Origin: JACKGS01 sp964448015
Lineage (GTDB): Bacteria; Patescibacteriota; Saccharimonadia; Saccharimonadales; UBA7683
Direction: 5' to 3'
DNA: 40,269 nucleotides
Assembly: GCA_964448015.1 (NCBI GenBank)
Contig: CAYUUV010000004.1
Span: 1-40,269 of the forward strand
The notes under the pieces were generated by a model. That model searched no databases and was not told the origin of the DNA. It was given only the letters and a program-made list of their open reading frames with translations. This document shows, one piece after another, positions 16,470 to 25,418 of this stretch. Position 1 is the first letter of the stretch; the number at the start of each line of letters is the position of its first letter. The position numbers were made by a program, and so were the translations under genes.

Positions 16470-17323
16470 TGGTCTGGTTACTGCTGGTTGCTACGCATCT
16501 TATAGGCCTGGTAGGGTATACGTTATTAATTCGAAAGAGTACTTTTGGTAAACTCAATAAACTACTAATGTCTGCCTTGATGCAAACGGCAGTTTTTATT
16601 CCGTCAACCATCTTCTTATTTACTGGTCAGGTTTCGTTCGAATATACTGTTGTGCAGTGGTTATTTTTGATCTTGGGTGGATTTATGGTTGCGGGTTTAA
16701 TGATGACGAATGTTTGGGCTTTAACACATCTAGACGCATCTGTCTTTACGATTTTGTATAATCTTCGCCTTGTAGTGGTTACGCTGCTGGCCTATCTATT
16801 ACTTGGCGAATCACCTCCACCGCTTCAGATTGTTGGTGGATTGATCATTCTCGCCAGTATTATTCTACTAAATCTACATAAGGAAAATAAATGGCGAAGC
16901 ACCCCTATTTTAATAGGGCTTTTCACAATGCTCTGGTTTAGTTTCCATGCAGTACTTGAAAAATATAACCTCCAGCAGATTCCGATAGAAAGTTATCTGT
17001 TTATTTTTAGTGGTATAGGGACTGTAATGATCTGGGCGCTTGTTTTGTTTCAAAAGATTAACATTAAGCGTGAAATGGCGCACATAAGAGATAAAAAAAT
17101 ATACGGACTACTTGTTGCTAGGGCTATATCAGCATATGGATACGTGTATGCATTAAAGGTAGGATCGCTTGCAGCGACAAACTACGTGTCAGGAATGAGC
17201 GTCACGCTGATTGTATTATTTGGTATATACCTATTAGGTGAAAAAGAGTATTTAAAGCAAAAGCTAATTTCTGTTGCAATTGCATGTCTGGGTTTAACAC
17301 TGGTACTTATTAGCAAGCTGTAA
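16469..17323 (+). CDS. EamA/DMT-family transporter
   Basis: The 284-residue protein has about ten hydrophobic helices in two halves, the second again opening with a helix of ALEKYNL type, as in the drug/metabolite transporter superfamily. The end of the first half carries the typical LLGESPPPLQIVGGLIILASI pattern and the second half its equivalent LLGEKEYLKQKLISVAIACLG. The substrate cannot be deduced. Its ATG shares a base with the lysS stop codon, so the two are coupled. Confidence 0.88.
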   Translation: MVWLLLVATHLIGLVGYTLLIRKSTFGKLNKLLMSALMQTAVFIPSTIFLFTGQVSFEYTVVQWLFLILGGFMVAGLMMTNVWALTHLDASVFTILYNLRLVVVTLLAYLLLGESPPPLQIVGGLIILASIILLNLHKENKWRSTPILIGLFTMLWFSFHAVLEKYNLQQIPIESYLFIFSGIGTVMIWALVLFQKINIKREMAHIRDKKIYGLLVARAISAYGYVYALKVGSLAATNYVSGMSVTLIVLFGIYLLGEKEYLKQKLISVAIACLGLTLVLISKL

Positions 17324-17368
17324 GTGCGCTAAAATGAGAGAAGAGGAGTATTATCACGGGGCACCTAC

Positions 17369-17866
17369 ATGGCGAATTATAAGGGACATATTGCGGGGGG
17401 AGTGGTGGCTTCGGTTGTGTATGTGGCGGCCATGAGTTTTGTACCGGTTGAGCGGTTTGCGGAACATGCGGGCCTGCTGAAAGATTGGCAGGCACTTTTT
17501 GCGGTGTTTGTGATTGGTATGCTTTTTGCGTTGTTTCCGGATGTTGACACTAACTCAAAGGCGCAAGATATCTTTTTTGGTATCGTCTTCCCGCTGACCA
17601 TTCTGCTGATATGGCAGGGTATGATTCAGGCGGCAGCATACTTAGGCTTAATTGCAATGCTGCCAGTGCTTGGTCATCACCGTGGCTGGACACATAAAAA
17701 ATGGGCGCCATTGGTGGTACCGCTGCCGATTCTACTCGTCCCTTATTTGTATAACGATGCCATATTACCCAGTAGCATAGTGTATTACGGCGCAGCGGTG
17801 ATGGGCTACCTGAGCCATCTTTTACTAGATGGGCTTTTGTGGCGTCGCTTTCGAATTAAAAACTAG
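17369..17866 (+). CDS. YdjM-like membrane-bound metal-dependent hydrolase
   Basis: The 165-residue protein has four or five hydrophobic helices and the conserved polar motifs of the YdjM/DUF457 family: GHIAGG near the N-terminus, FPDVDTNSKAQ, HHRGWTHKKW, and GYLSHLLLDG. The His and Asp residues probably bind a metal. Family members are described as LexA-regulated inner-membrane hydrolases, but their substrate is not known. A TAAAAT box lies near 17329. Confidence 0.85.
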   Translation: MANYKGHIAGGVVASVVYVAAMSFVPVERFAEHAGLLKDWQALFAVFVIGMLFALFPDVDTNSKAQDIFFGIVFPLTILLIWQGMIQAAAYLGLIAMLPVLGHHRGWTHKKWAPLVVPLPILLVPYLYNDAILPSSIVYYGAAVMGYLSHLLLDGLLWRRFRIKN

Positions 17867-17923
17867 GCGTGAGAATCCAATATGGTTTTGTTTGTGTGGT
17901 ACCACGCATGGTAGCATACAGGC

Positions 17924-19423
17924 ATGTCAAGTTACGAGGATCATCCGGGAGCAGAGGGTTTAGAGACATCTGCGATTGAAGTCATGCAAGAGCATGCGCG
18001 GTGGTTTGAAGAATATGTCAGAACCCACGCCGAAATCGATACGGTAGCAGATTATCGTATCTGCCGTCCTCGATTACAAAGGCACGCAAAGCGTTTATTT
18101 GAAGCACAGGAACTTGCTGGCGAGCCTGCGGCCGTGCAGATCTCTGGTACAGATTGCGCCACAATTATTGATTATTCAACCAATCAACGGCACCCAGCTG
18201 GTGATATTGTTGCGGGATACGTTGCGTCATATTACGTAGCGGCACAACCGTGTGATGTTGGGAGCTTCATGCGGGGGATAGAATCACCTCATGACTTAGA
18301 ACGGTACGCCATGGACACGGTGAGCAGGGCGGGGTGGCGAGATGAAGATAACCCGGTCGATATAGCGCTGGGAGTTCGCTTCAAGCCCGTGTTGACGCCA
18401 TTTGGTTGCAACGCTCAGACAACGTACATAGAAGTGCCGATTAAATATATTGACGCCATGTATGAAATGGAAGAAAGCCATCCGTTGACGCTCGAAGCCA
18501 GTATTTTTACGCGTCAGGCTGAATTATTACTCCAGCAGGTACATGATAGGCCAGAGAGCAAACATGCCCAAGAAGCAAAAATTTCAGAATTGACTAAGTG
18601 GATGAGCGAAACGACGCGCTTAAAAGATTACCGCATGGAACTTTCGTTGTATGACGCTGTGCCGTATATTCCGGGTGATGACTTGGCGGCTTATCGATCG
18701 TTTCTCGGCAGTGATGAAGAAGTCCATGAAACACTCGAGATACGGCTGACGGGAGCTGAAGGTCTGACTGTGGAGGCATTCCTAAAAGGTTTTGATTGGC
18801 GGTGGGATCAGGCTGACGACGAAGAAGATGATGTCGAGCCACTGCTATACGCAACACTCGAGCTGACAGACGAGGATGATAGTGTGCGTTTTGGTAACTC
18901 AATTATTACTGTGCCTGTTGACGGTATTCGGTTTGGCGTCTGTTACCCGACAGGTCTTCACACCGATAAGCCGAGTGTCAGTCAAAATGCTCTGAGTTAT
19001 GAAACAGAGTTATTTTCTCGATATGTTGAATATTTTGAAACACTCGCAGACGAAGAGGTGCGTCATCAGGAGGTGCGGAGTTTTCTGAAGCTTGTGAATA
19101 ACCAGCGGGGTAGCAGGGTCTTGAACTCACCCGTTGCAATTCGCCTTGATCACGACCGTGTTCTTGGCGCGCGACTGGTGGATTATACGGGTGAATATAT
19201 TGAGTCGGTTTTGTTGCCAGAATGGTACGAATGTAGCGGTGTTGTCCGCGAATTTTTAGTACGTGACGTGGGCGAGTCTGATGACTTTATTATCTTAGAT
19301 ATGCTGGCTGTGCTTGATGTCAGCGAAGATCGCTATTTTAAGAGCTTGGACATTGCCTATATTGAAGTCCCACTGCAGGCGGTTGAACGAGCGGCGTTTC
19401 TTCCAGGTCCGCATGCAAGCTAA
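17924..19423 (+). CDS. Large unknown acidic protein with three similar modules
   Basis: The 499-residue product is acidic, lacks signal or membrane segments, and matches no family I know. Three stretches look alike: each begins with a beta strand (VQISGTDCATIIDY; LEIRLTGAEGLTVEAF; VAIRLDHDRVLGARLV) and ends with a strand such as YIEVPIKYIDAM, IITVPVDGIRFG or YIEVPLQAVERA. This suggests an internal triplication of a small beta-rich domain. The TAGCAT box at 17912-17917 ends 6 bases before the ATG and TTGTTT lies 18 bases further up, so the transcript is again probably leaderless. Confidence 0.7.
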   Translation: MSSYEDHPGAEGLETSAIEVMQEHARWFEEYVRTHAEIDTVADYRICRPRLQRHAKRLFEAQELAGEPAAVQISGTDCATIIDYSTNQRHPAGDIVAGYVASYYVAAQPCDVGSFMRGIESPHDLERYAMDTVSRAGWRDEDNPVDIALGVRFKPVLTPFGCNAQTTYIEVPIKYIDAMYEMEESHPLTLEASIFTRQAELLLQQVHDRPESKHAQEAKISELTKWMSETTRLKDYRMELSLYDAVPYIPGDDLAAYRSFLGSDEEVHETLEIRLTGAEGLTVEAFLKGFDWRWDQADDEEDDVEPLLYATLELTDEDDSVRFGNSIITVPVDGIRFGVCYPTGLHTDKPSVSQNALSYETELFSRYVEYFETLADEEVRHQEVRSFLKLVNNQRGSRVLNSPVAIRLDHDRVLGARLVDYTGEYIESVLLPEWYECSGVVREFLVRDVGESDDFIILDMLAVLDVSEDRYFKSLDIAYIEVPLQAVERAAFLPGPHAS

Positions 19424-19538
19424 GCTTTCTACATAAAGCAATGGCCGATGTTATTTTTGCCTAATCTCGCAGATTTTTTCGGCTTGGCAGTATCGACATG
19501 TGCTATAGTAAAAGCATAAGAATAATAACGGGGGTGGG

Positions 19539-21134
19539 ATGAACTTAACTGATTTCGGTGTAATAGAAGACGAAGCAACGCGGCAACAATATAGTGTTGA
19601 TGCCAGTATTTTTGAAGTAGTACCGCAAGGCGTGGTACAGCCAGATGGCTTAGAGTGGTTGCAACATATTGTGCGAGGCGCCATTGAAAGTGCTCGAAAT
19701 GGCGAACAGGTGACGATCGCTGCTCGTAGCGGTGGTACCTGTATGAGTGGTGGTTCACTGACCGAAGGTATTGTCGTTGATATGACCAAAGGGTTTTCTT
19801 GGATTGACGAGATTGACACCAAGCATCACACCGTATGGGTGGGTGGCGGAACCTATTTTCATGAGATTGAAGCGGCGCTTGCAAAAAAGGGCTACCTGTT
19901 TCCTTCATACCCTAATAGCCGCAAAATCTGTGGTATTGGCGGCATGGTGGGTAATAATGCCTCGGGCGAGCTGAGTATTCGTTATGGCGCAACTAGTGAA
20001 AACGTCCAGGCGGTTCGCGTGGTCTTGGCCGATGGCAATGAATATGAATTTGGTCCGCTAAGTACCGCAGAACTTGAGCAGAAGTGTGCTCAGGATAATC
20101 TCGAAGGTCATATATATCGTAGTGTGCGCGCAGTTGTTGAAGAAAACTGGGACCTGATTTGGAAGAAGCGCCCCAAGGTACGGAAGAATGCCGCCGGTTA
20201 CGCGCTGTATCGCATATGGGATCGAGACAAAACGGTCTTTAATCTGGCACAGTTATTTGTTGGCGCCCAGGGGACGCTTGGTATTATGACGGCGGCGCAG
20301 CTAAAAATTGTGCCAAAGCCCAAGCACGAACGCATGGTGGTTATTGAAATTAGTTCGCTCGACAAGCTTGCTAAAGCACTACACATTGTTACCACACACC
20401 ATCCGCTAGGCGTGGAAATGTACGATAAACATACCTACGAATTGGCAAAAGAATTCTTGCCAAAAGAGGCCAAGGCGGCAGCATCGGCCGATGGCAAAGA
20501 GATGATTTTGTTTGCGTGGTTTGCCGAAGCGAGCAAAGATGCAACCGATCACGCCGAGGATATCTGTCAGCGCTCATTGAAGCGAGCCGGCTACGCTTGC
20601 CACACTATTAAAGACGAAGCTGAGCGGTTGGCGCATATTGAAATTCGCCGCGATAGCTTCCAGTTACTGAAAGATTACGCCAAAGGTAATCAGCGCGCTG
20701 TGGCCTTCATTGAAGATATTATTGTTAGCATTGAACATTATGGTGAATTTATTGCATCACTTGAGGCAATTTTGAGCGATTACGACAACATGGTGTATAC
20801 CTACGCGGGGCATATTGGCGACGGTAGTATCCGCTTAATTCCACTGGTTGACATGGAAGCGGATGACGCGGTTGATCGGGTCTTTGAACTGGCTGAGCGC
20901 ATCTATGATTTAGTGTTTGCCTTTGGTGGTAGCATGAGTGTCGATCACAACGACGGCATTATTCGCACACCGTATCTTGAGCAAATGTTCGGGAAAGAAC
21001 TGGTCACATTGTTTGAAGGCGTAAAGCAGATTTTTGATCCGTTTAATGTCTTTAATGCCGGTAAAAAAGTTGGCGGCAGCCTCGAATTTGCCAAAGCTCA
21101 TATGAGCCGCAAAAATACCAACCCAAATCTGTAG
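19539..21134 (+). CDS. FAD-binding oxidase, D-lactate/glycolate dehydrogenase type
   Basis: The 531-residue flavoprotein has the PCMH-type FAD domain: TIAARSGGTCMSGGSL near residues 60-80, GGTYFHEIEAAL, and the FAD loop CGIGGMVGNNASGELSIRYG. The C-terminal FAD-oxidase C domain ends with the metal-site region TYAGHIGDGSIRLIPLVD and a VFNAGKK end. Relatives oxidise D-lactate or other 2-hydroxyacids and pass electrons to quinone or a ferric partner. No iron-sulphur domain is fused. The substrate is not fixed by sequence; D-lactate is the likeliest in a fermentative CPR cell. An SD-like GGGGGTGGG precedes the ATG. Confidence 0.88.
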   Translation: MNLTDFGVIEDEATRQQYSVDASIFEVVPQGVVQPDGLEWLQHIVRGAIESARNGEQVTIAARSGGTCMSGGSLTEGIVVDMTKGFSWIDEIDTKHHTVWVGGGTYFHEIEAALAKKGYLFPSYPNSRKICGIGGMVGNNASGELSIRYGATSENVQAVRVVLADGNEYEFGPLSTAELEQKCAQDNLEGHIYRSVRAVVEENWDLIWKKRPKVRKNAAGYALYRIWDRDKTVFNLAQLFVGAQGTLGIMTAAQLKIVPKPKHERMVVIEISSLDKLAKALHIVTTHHPLGVEMYDKHTYELAKEFLPKEAKAAASADGKEMILFAWFAEASKDATDHAEDICQRSLKRAGYACHTIKDEAERLAHIEIRRDSFQLLKDYAKGNQRAVAFIEDIIVSIEHYGEFIASLEAILSDYDNMVYTYAGHIGDGSIRLIPLVDMEADDAVDRVFELAERIYDLVFAFGGSMSVDHNDGIIRTPYLEQMFGKELVTLFEGVKQIFDPFNVFNAGKKVGGSLEFAKAHMSRKNTNPNL

Positions 21135-21213
21135 CGTGGTATTCTATATAGGTAGTGTCATTGAAATATATGACAGGGAGCAGTGACCATAAAAAGAAGC
21201 GAGGATTTTTTGC

Positions 21214-21921
21214 ATGATAGAAGTTAAGAATATAACGAAGGTGTATGGTAAGCGCGAGCAGGAATTTTATGCTCTCAAAGAGGTGAGCTTTACCATTCCC
21301 CAAGGGACCAGTGTGGCAATTGTCGGTAAGAGTGGTTCGGGCAAGTCAACATTGATGCACGCCATGAGCGGGCTGGATAGGCCCCAAAAAGGTGAAATTT
21401 TGGTTGATGGTGTGAATATTCTGACTCTGAAACAAAAGCAAATTGATAAGTTTCGATCTGATAAAATTGGTTTTATTTTTCAGAGCTTTTTTGTGCAGGC
21501 CAATGAAAGCTGTTTTGATAACGTCAGCTTACCGCTTGAGATAGCCGGCATTGCTCGTTCAAAACGGAAAAAAATGGTGGAAAAGGCACTTTCTGAAGTT
21601 GAACTTTCGGAAAAGAAGCTGAGCCGAGCCCGTGATCTTTCCGGCGGTCAAAAGCAGCGTCTCGCCATTGCCCGAGCAATTGTTACAGATCCAGAAATTT
21701 TATTTGCCGATGAACCGACTGGCAACCTCGATTCTGTCACCGGACAAAAAGTTGAAGATTTATTGTTTGGCTTCAATAAAAACAAAGGCGTGACGTTGAT
21801 TATTGTGACGCACGACCACGAGCTAGCCGCACGGTGCGATATGCAAATTTATGTAAAAGATGGCAAGATTGCAAAAATCAATCAGGCAAAGCTATCTCAG
21901 AAAAAGAGGGTACAGCTATGA
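21214..21921 (+). CDS. ABC transporter ATPase (MacB/LolD type)
   Basis: The 235-residue ATPase has Walker A GKSGSGKST (38-46), the signature DLSGGQKQRLAIARAI and Walker B LFADEPTGNLD, the last form typical of the MacB/LolD/FtsE branch that powers mechanotransmission rather than classical substrate transport. Its stop overlaps the ATG of the permease by 4 bases (ATGA), so the two form one exporter. An SD-like AGCGAGG lies upstream. Confidence 0.94.
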   Translation: MIEVKNITKVYGKREQEFYALKEVSFTIPQGTSVAIVGKSGSGKSTLMHAMSGLDRPQKGEILVDGVNILTLKQKQIDKFRSDKIGFIFQSFFVQANESCFDNVSLPLEIAGIARSKRKKMVEKALSEVELSEKKLSRARDLSGGQKQRLAIARAIVTDPEILFADEPTGNLDSVTGQKVEDLLFGFNKNKGVTLIIVTHDHELAARCDMQIYVKDGKIAKINQAKLSQKKRVQL

Positions 21922-23282
21922 AGACCACAGATATTATCCGCCGGGCAGGCCGCAGCCTCCGGCATGCAAAAATTAGAACTATTTTGACCGCACTGGCGAT
22001 TGGCGTGGGCGCTTTTACTTTGACGCTAACCATTGCCGCCAGTACGGGTGCGAAAGCGTTTATCGACCAGGTGATTAATGATAATTTTGATCCCGCAGAA
22101 TTGATTGTTGCCAAAGATGAACAAATTTTGGGGGCTGGTAATGCCAATAAGCCCCAAGAATTTGATCCGAGCTTTGGGGCATCAACTAGCGGTGCCGGTG
22201 CGGTGACGCAAATTAAACGGCTGACTCAAGATGATCTTGCGGCAATTCGGGCGACTGAGGGTGTGGCGGAGGTTCGCGAGGGCGTGAGCGTGAACGCTGC
22301 TTACATCACCAGGGAAGGGCAGAAGAAGTATGTGGGAACGCTACAGGCCTTCAATCCATCGCAACAGCCGGAACTACTGGCTGGTGAGATTCCACAGTCG
22401 TTTGCCAGTGATATCTTATTGCCAGAAGGTTTTCTTGAAGCACTTGGTTTTAAAGAGGCCGCCGCTGCGGTTGGTCAGCCGCTCACGGTAGGTATTCGTG
22501 TGCCGCTTGATCCAGCTGAGCTTGCCGCTAAACTGATGGCCGGTGTCTCGCAGGAAGAAATCGCTGCGCTGAGCGCCAATTCTATCACCGAGCAGCAGTT
22601 CACCATACGAGGTGTTTTAAAGAAGCCAGTGACCGCGCAGCCGGGTACCGAATTATATCTTTTTATTGGTAATGATGATGCGCTGGCCCTGAATAATAAG
22701 GCGACCCGAGGGACAGAGAACTATCAAAAATTCACCTCGGTGTATGTACGAGTCAAAGGCGGCGAGGATCCGGAAAAACTGGCGGCCGTGCAGCAAAAAC
22801 TCAAAGATATGGGTTTTGTAACGCTTTCAGTGGAAGAAACGCAAAAATTCTTGCTGCAGTTCATTAATATTTTGCAAGGAATTGTTGCTGGGTTTGCGTT
22901 CTTGGCGGTCATTGCCTCGGTGTTTGGTGTCATCAACACCCAGTACATTAGTGTTCTGGAGCGGACGCAGCAGATTGGTTTGATGAAGGCGCTGGGTATG
23001 CGCCGCAGAGATATCGCGCGGTTGTTCCGGTTTGAGGCGGCCTGGATAGGCTTTCTTGGCGGTGCGCTTGGCGCGGGTATTGCCGTTCTGCTGGGCACAT
23101 TATTGAACCCCTGGATTACCGAAGCAATTGATCTTGGTGAAGGTAACCGTTTGCTCATCTTCCAGCCGGCCCCAATTATTTTATTGGTACTAGGCTTAAT
23201 GGTAGTCGCAATTCTTGCGGGTATTCTGCCTGCTCGAAAGGCCGGAAAGCTTGATCCGGTTGAAGCACTGCGCACCGAATAA
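21918..23282 (+). CDS. FtsX/MacB-like ABC permease
   Basis: I start at the ATG 21918 that overlaps the ATPase stop; the longer frame from 21834 lies inside the ATPase gene. The 454-residue protein has an N-terminal membrane helix (ILTALAIGVGAFTLTLTIAAS), a large extracytoplasmic MacB-PCD domain of about 270 residues, and three C-terminal helices of the FtsX domain (IVAGFAFLAVIASVFGVINT, WIGFLGGALGAGIAVLLG, ILLVLGLMVVAILAGILPAR). It ends with the family tail ARKAGKLDPVEALRTE. Such pairs export peptides or lipoproteins or confer peptide resistance. Confidence 0.92.
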   Translation: MKTTDIIRRAGRSLRHAKIRTILTALAIGVGAFTLTLTIAASTGAKAFIDQVINDNFDPAELIVAKDEQILGAGNANKPQEFDPSFGASTSGAGAVTQIKRLTQDDLAAIRATEGVAEVREGVSVNAAYITREGQKKYVGTLQAFNPSQQPELLAGEIPQSFASDILLPEGFLEALGFKEAAAAVGQPLTVGIRVPLDPAELAAKLMAGVSQEEIAALSANSITEQQFTIRGVLKKPVTAQPGTELYLFIGNDDALALNNKATRGTENYQKFTSVYVRVKGGEDPEKLAAVQQKLKDMGFVTLSVEETQKFLLQFINILQGIVAGFAFLAVIASVFGVINTQYISVLERTQQIGLMKALGMRRRDIARLFRFEAAWIGFLGGALGAGIAVLLGTLLNPWITEAIDLGEGNRLLIFQPAPIILLVLGLMVVAILAGILPARKAGKLDPVEALRTE

Positions 23283-23333
23283 GTTTGGTGAGTGCACTGA
23301 TTTTCAGCTCACAATGGGGTATAGTTAAAATAT

Positions 23334-24278
23334 ATGAAACGGGTGGCACAAAAGAAAAAGAAGTGGTTCCAAGGTAGGCCGACTGGATGGCAAGCGGTTG
23401 GGATATGTGCGGCCATACTGATTCTTGTTGGTTTTGTGGCTGTGCGATCGGTTGACGCCTGGCGTACCTATCAAAAAGAGCAAGCCGACCATCAACAGCC
23501 CCTGACTGCTACCAATGTACCGTATTGCCATGGCGAAAAATTAGACATTGTTGTACCGGTGACGCACAACCCAAAACCGCTGGTCGTGTATGTACATGGC
23601 GGCGGGTGGCGTTATGGTTCTAAAGTAGGCGGCGGGGCACCGTATTTTTATCAACTTGTTGATCATGGTATTGCGGTAGCCTCGGTGAACTACCGGCTTT
23701 CAGATCGAGCACAGTTTCCCGCACAGTTTGAAGATGTACAGTGCGCGGTTCGTTTTCTGAAAAGCCAGGCGCAGGTTTTTGGCATTGATCCAGAAAAAAT
23801 TATATTGGCCGGGCAAAGTGCAGGCGGCAATTTAGCAATGCTGGCTGCAGTTGCGGCAAACAACCCGGAAGCTTTTGATACAGGAACGCCCAGACAGTAT
23901 GACCAGTGGGATGCGCATGTTGCTGGAGTAATCGCTACGGATGCTCACTACGATCTGACGGCCGTCTCATTTTCTGAAAAGAGCGAAGCCAATATCTCAC
24001 GCTACGTTGATGATGACGCCAGGGTCAAGGCAAGTCCGCAAACATACCTTGATGAAGATGATCCCGCAATTTTAATGTTTCACGGTTTGCAAGATACAAT
24101 AGTTGCGCCAGATCAGGCGGAAAATTTTGCACTACATGCCACAGAACTTGGCCTTGATGTACAGTACATACCTGTGAAGAACGCTGGCCATAACTTATGG
24201 GCATGGTTTGGTCGCGACAGCCCCAATGGTGACGAGCGTTTTCAGATGATTAAAAATTTTATCCAAAATATGCAGTAG
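23334..24278 (+). CDS. Membrane-anchored alpha/beta hydrolase (HSL-like esterase)
   Basis: The 314-residue protein has a basic N-terminus and one membrane anchor (about 20-38), so the enzyme is probably outside the membrane. The hydrolase domain has the oxyanion-hole motif HGGGW (88-92), nucleophile Ser162 in GQSAGG, Asp254 in FHGLQDTIVAPD and His286 in NAGHNLW, a complete triad of the HSL/carboxylesterase type. The substrate is unknown. The TATAGT box (23321-23326) ends 7 bases before the ATG, so the message is probably leaderless. Confidence 0.9.
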   Translation: MKRVAQKKKKWFQGRPTGWQAVGICAAILILVGFVAVRSVDAWRTYQKEQADHQQPLTATNVPYCHGEKLDIVVPVTHNPKPLVVYVHGGGWRYGSKVGGGAPYFYQLVDHGIAVASVNYRLSDRAQFPAQFEDVQCAVRFLKSQAQVFGIDPEKIILAGQSAGGNLAMLAAVAANNPEAFDTGTPRQYDQWDAHVAGVIATDAHYDLTAVSFSEKSEANISRYVDDDARVKASPQTYLDEDDPAILMFHGLQDTIVAPDQAENFALHATELGLDVQYIPVKNAGHNLWAWFGRDSPNGDERFQMIKNFIQNMQ

Positions 24279-24341
24279 CTGCGAGTAGGCACACGGTATA
24301 CTAGGGTATATGACATGCGGTAGAGAAAATTGGAGGAATGC

Positions 24342-25352
24342 GTGAGTCACTGGCGGCACACAGCGGGACATACAAGAATACTAAATCGACTGGCTGTCGT
24401 GGTGGGTACACTATGCCTCATTTTCGGTGCGCTATTTGTATACCTGAATGTCATTAATGCTCGTCCGCAAAAACTGCTGAGCGATGCAACAGCTGATCTG
24501 ACAGAATTTTTATTTGGTACAACGCCGCACAGTATTACCGGGTCTGCCAGCATAGTGCAATCAGATGGTGAGAAGGTCACACTTACCTCAATCTTTGAAG
24601 CCAGCTTCGACAAGGGACTCTTGGACGAGCAGTCAACTCGGTTCATGAAGGTTGACACGCAGTTGCAGCAGGGTGCTCACACCACCGCGGTGCAGGCTGA
24701 AGTTATGACGGTACCTTCGCACGGTAGTTACATCAAAATAGCCAACCTGAAAGCAATCATACATGCTCGGGTGCAAGCCGCGCTACTGTCATATGTTGGG
24801 GATGGTGCAACTCGGCTAGAGACGATTGCAAACTCATACGAAAACAAGTGGATTGCTATCCCAACGGAAGATCTGAAAGAACTGGGTTTGATACAGCCCG
24901 CCAATACAGACCAATGTCTCAACCAGCTTTCAGCAGCCGATCGGCAACAGCGCCTCAGGACAGCCTATCAAAAACATCACTTTATCGATATTGAAAAATT
25001 TGAGAAAAAGAAAGAATTTTATTTTCAACTTGCCGTTAATGAACCGGTCTTTGATCAATTTATCAAAGAACTGGGCGGTGATCTCTCCGGCTGTCAGTGG
25101 GTAAATTATGTAAAAGATATCACACATATCGAACTCTGGCTGAGCAAAGTGTCGCACCGACCCATAAAATCAACTATTCATGTACAGGAAGATCAGGTAA
25201 AAACAGATGTAACAATTACATTCTTACAATCCGCACAGCCGCTTCCTGCCAAGCCGTCCGAGAGTCTCTCGATCAAGCAGTTGAAGCAAGAACTTGAACA
25301 GGTCATTGGCTCACCGGTATCTTTCGTGCCACAGGTGACCGGCGCTCAGTAG
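24342..25352 (+). CDS. Membrane-anchored extracytoplasmic protein of unknown function
   Basis: The start is taken as GTG 24342, placed by GGAGG about 5 bases upstream; a TTG at 24330 would overlap that SD. The 336-residue protein has a single N-terminal membrane segment (VVVGTLCLIFGALFVYLNVI) followed by a soluble region that is mixed alpha/beta with repeated short strands. There are two cysteines (in TDQCLNQL and LSGCQWV) that could form a disulphide. The overall plan, an anchored domain with beta strands such as HIELWLSKVSHRPIKSTIHV, resembles LolA/RseB-like proteins, but I cannot confirm this. Confidence 0.7.
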   Translation: MSHWRHTAGHTRILNRLAVVVGTLCLIFGALFVYLNVINARPQKLLSDATADLTEFLFGTTPHSITGSASIVQSDGEKVTLTSIFEASFDKGLLDEQSTRFMKVDTQLQQGAHTTAVQAEVMTVPSHGSYIKIANLKAIIHARVQAALLSYVGDGATRLETIANSYENKWIAIPTEDLKELGLIQPANTDQCLNQLSAADRQQRLRTAYQKHHFIDIEKFEKKKEFYFQLAVNEPVFDQFIKELGGDLSGCQWVNYVKDITHIELWLSKVSHRPIKSTIHVQEDQVKTDVTITFLQSAQPLPAKPSESLSIKQLKQELEQVIGSPVSFVPQVTGAQ

Positions 25353-25418
25353 CGGTACGAATGAGGTAAAAACGGATCTGTTGCTTCGGGGAAGTAATAA
25401 TAGGGTATACTAGTCGAT

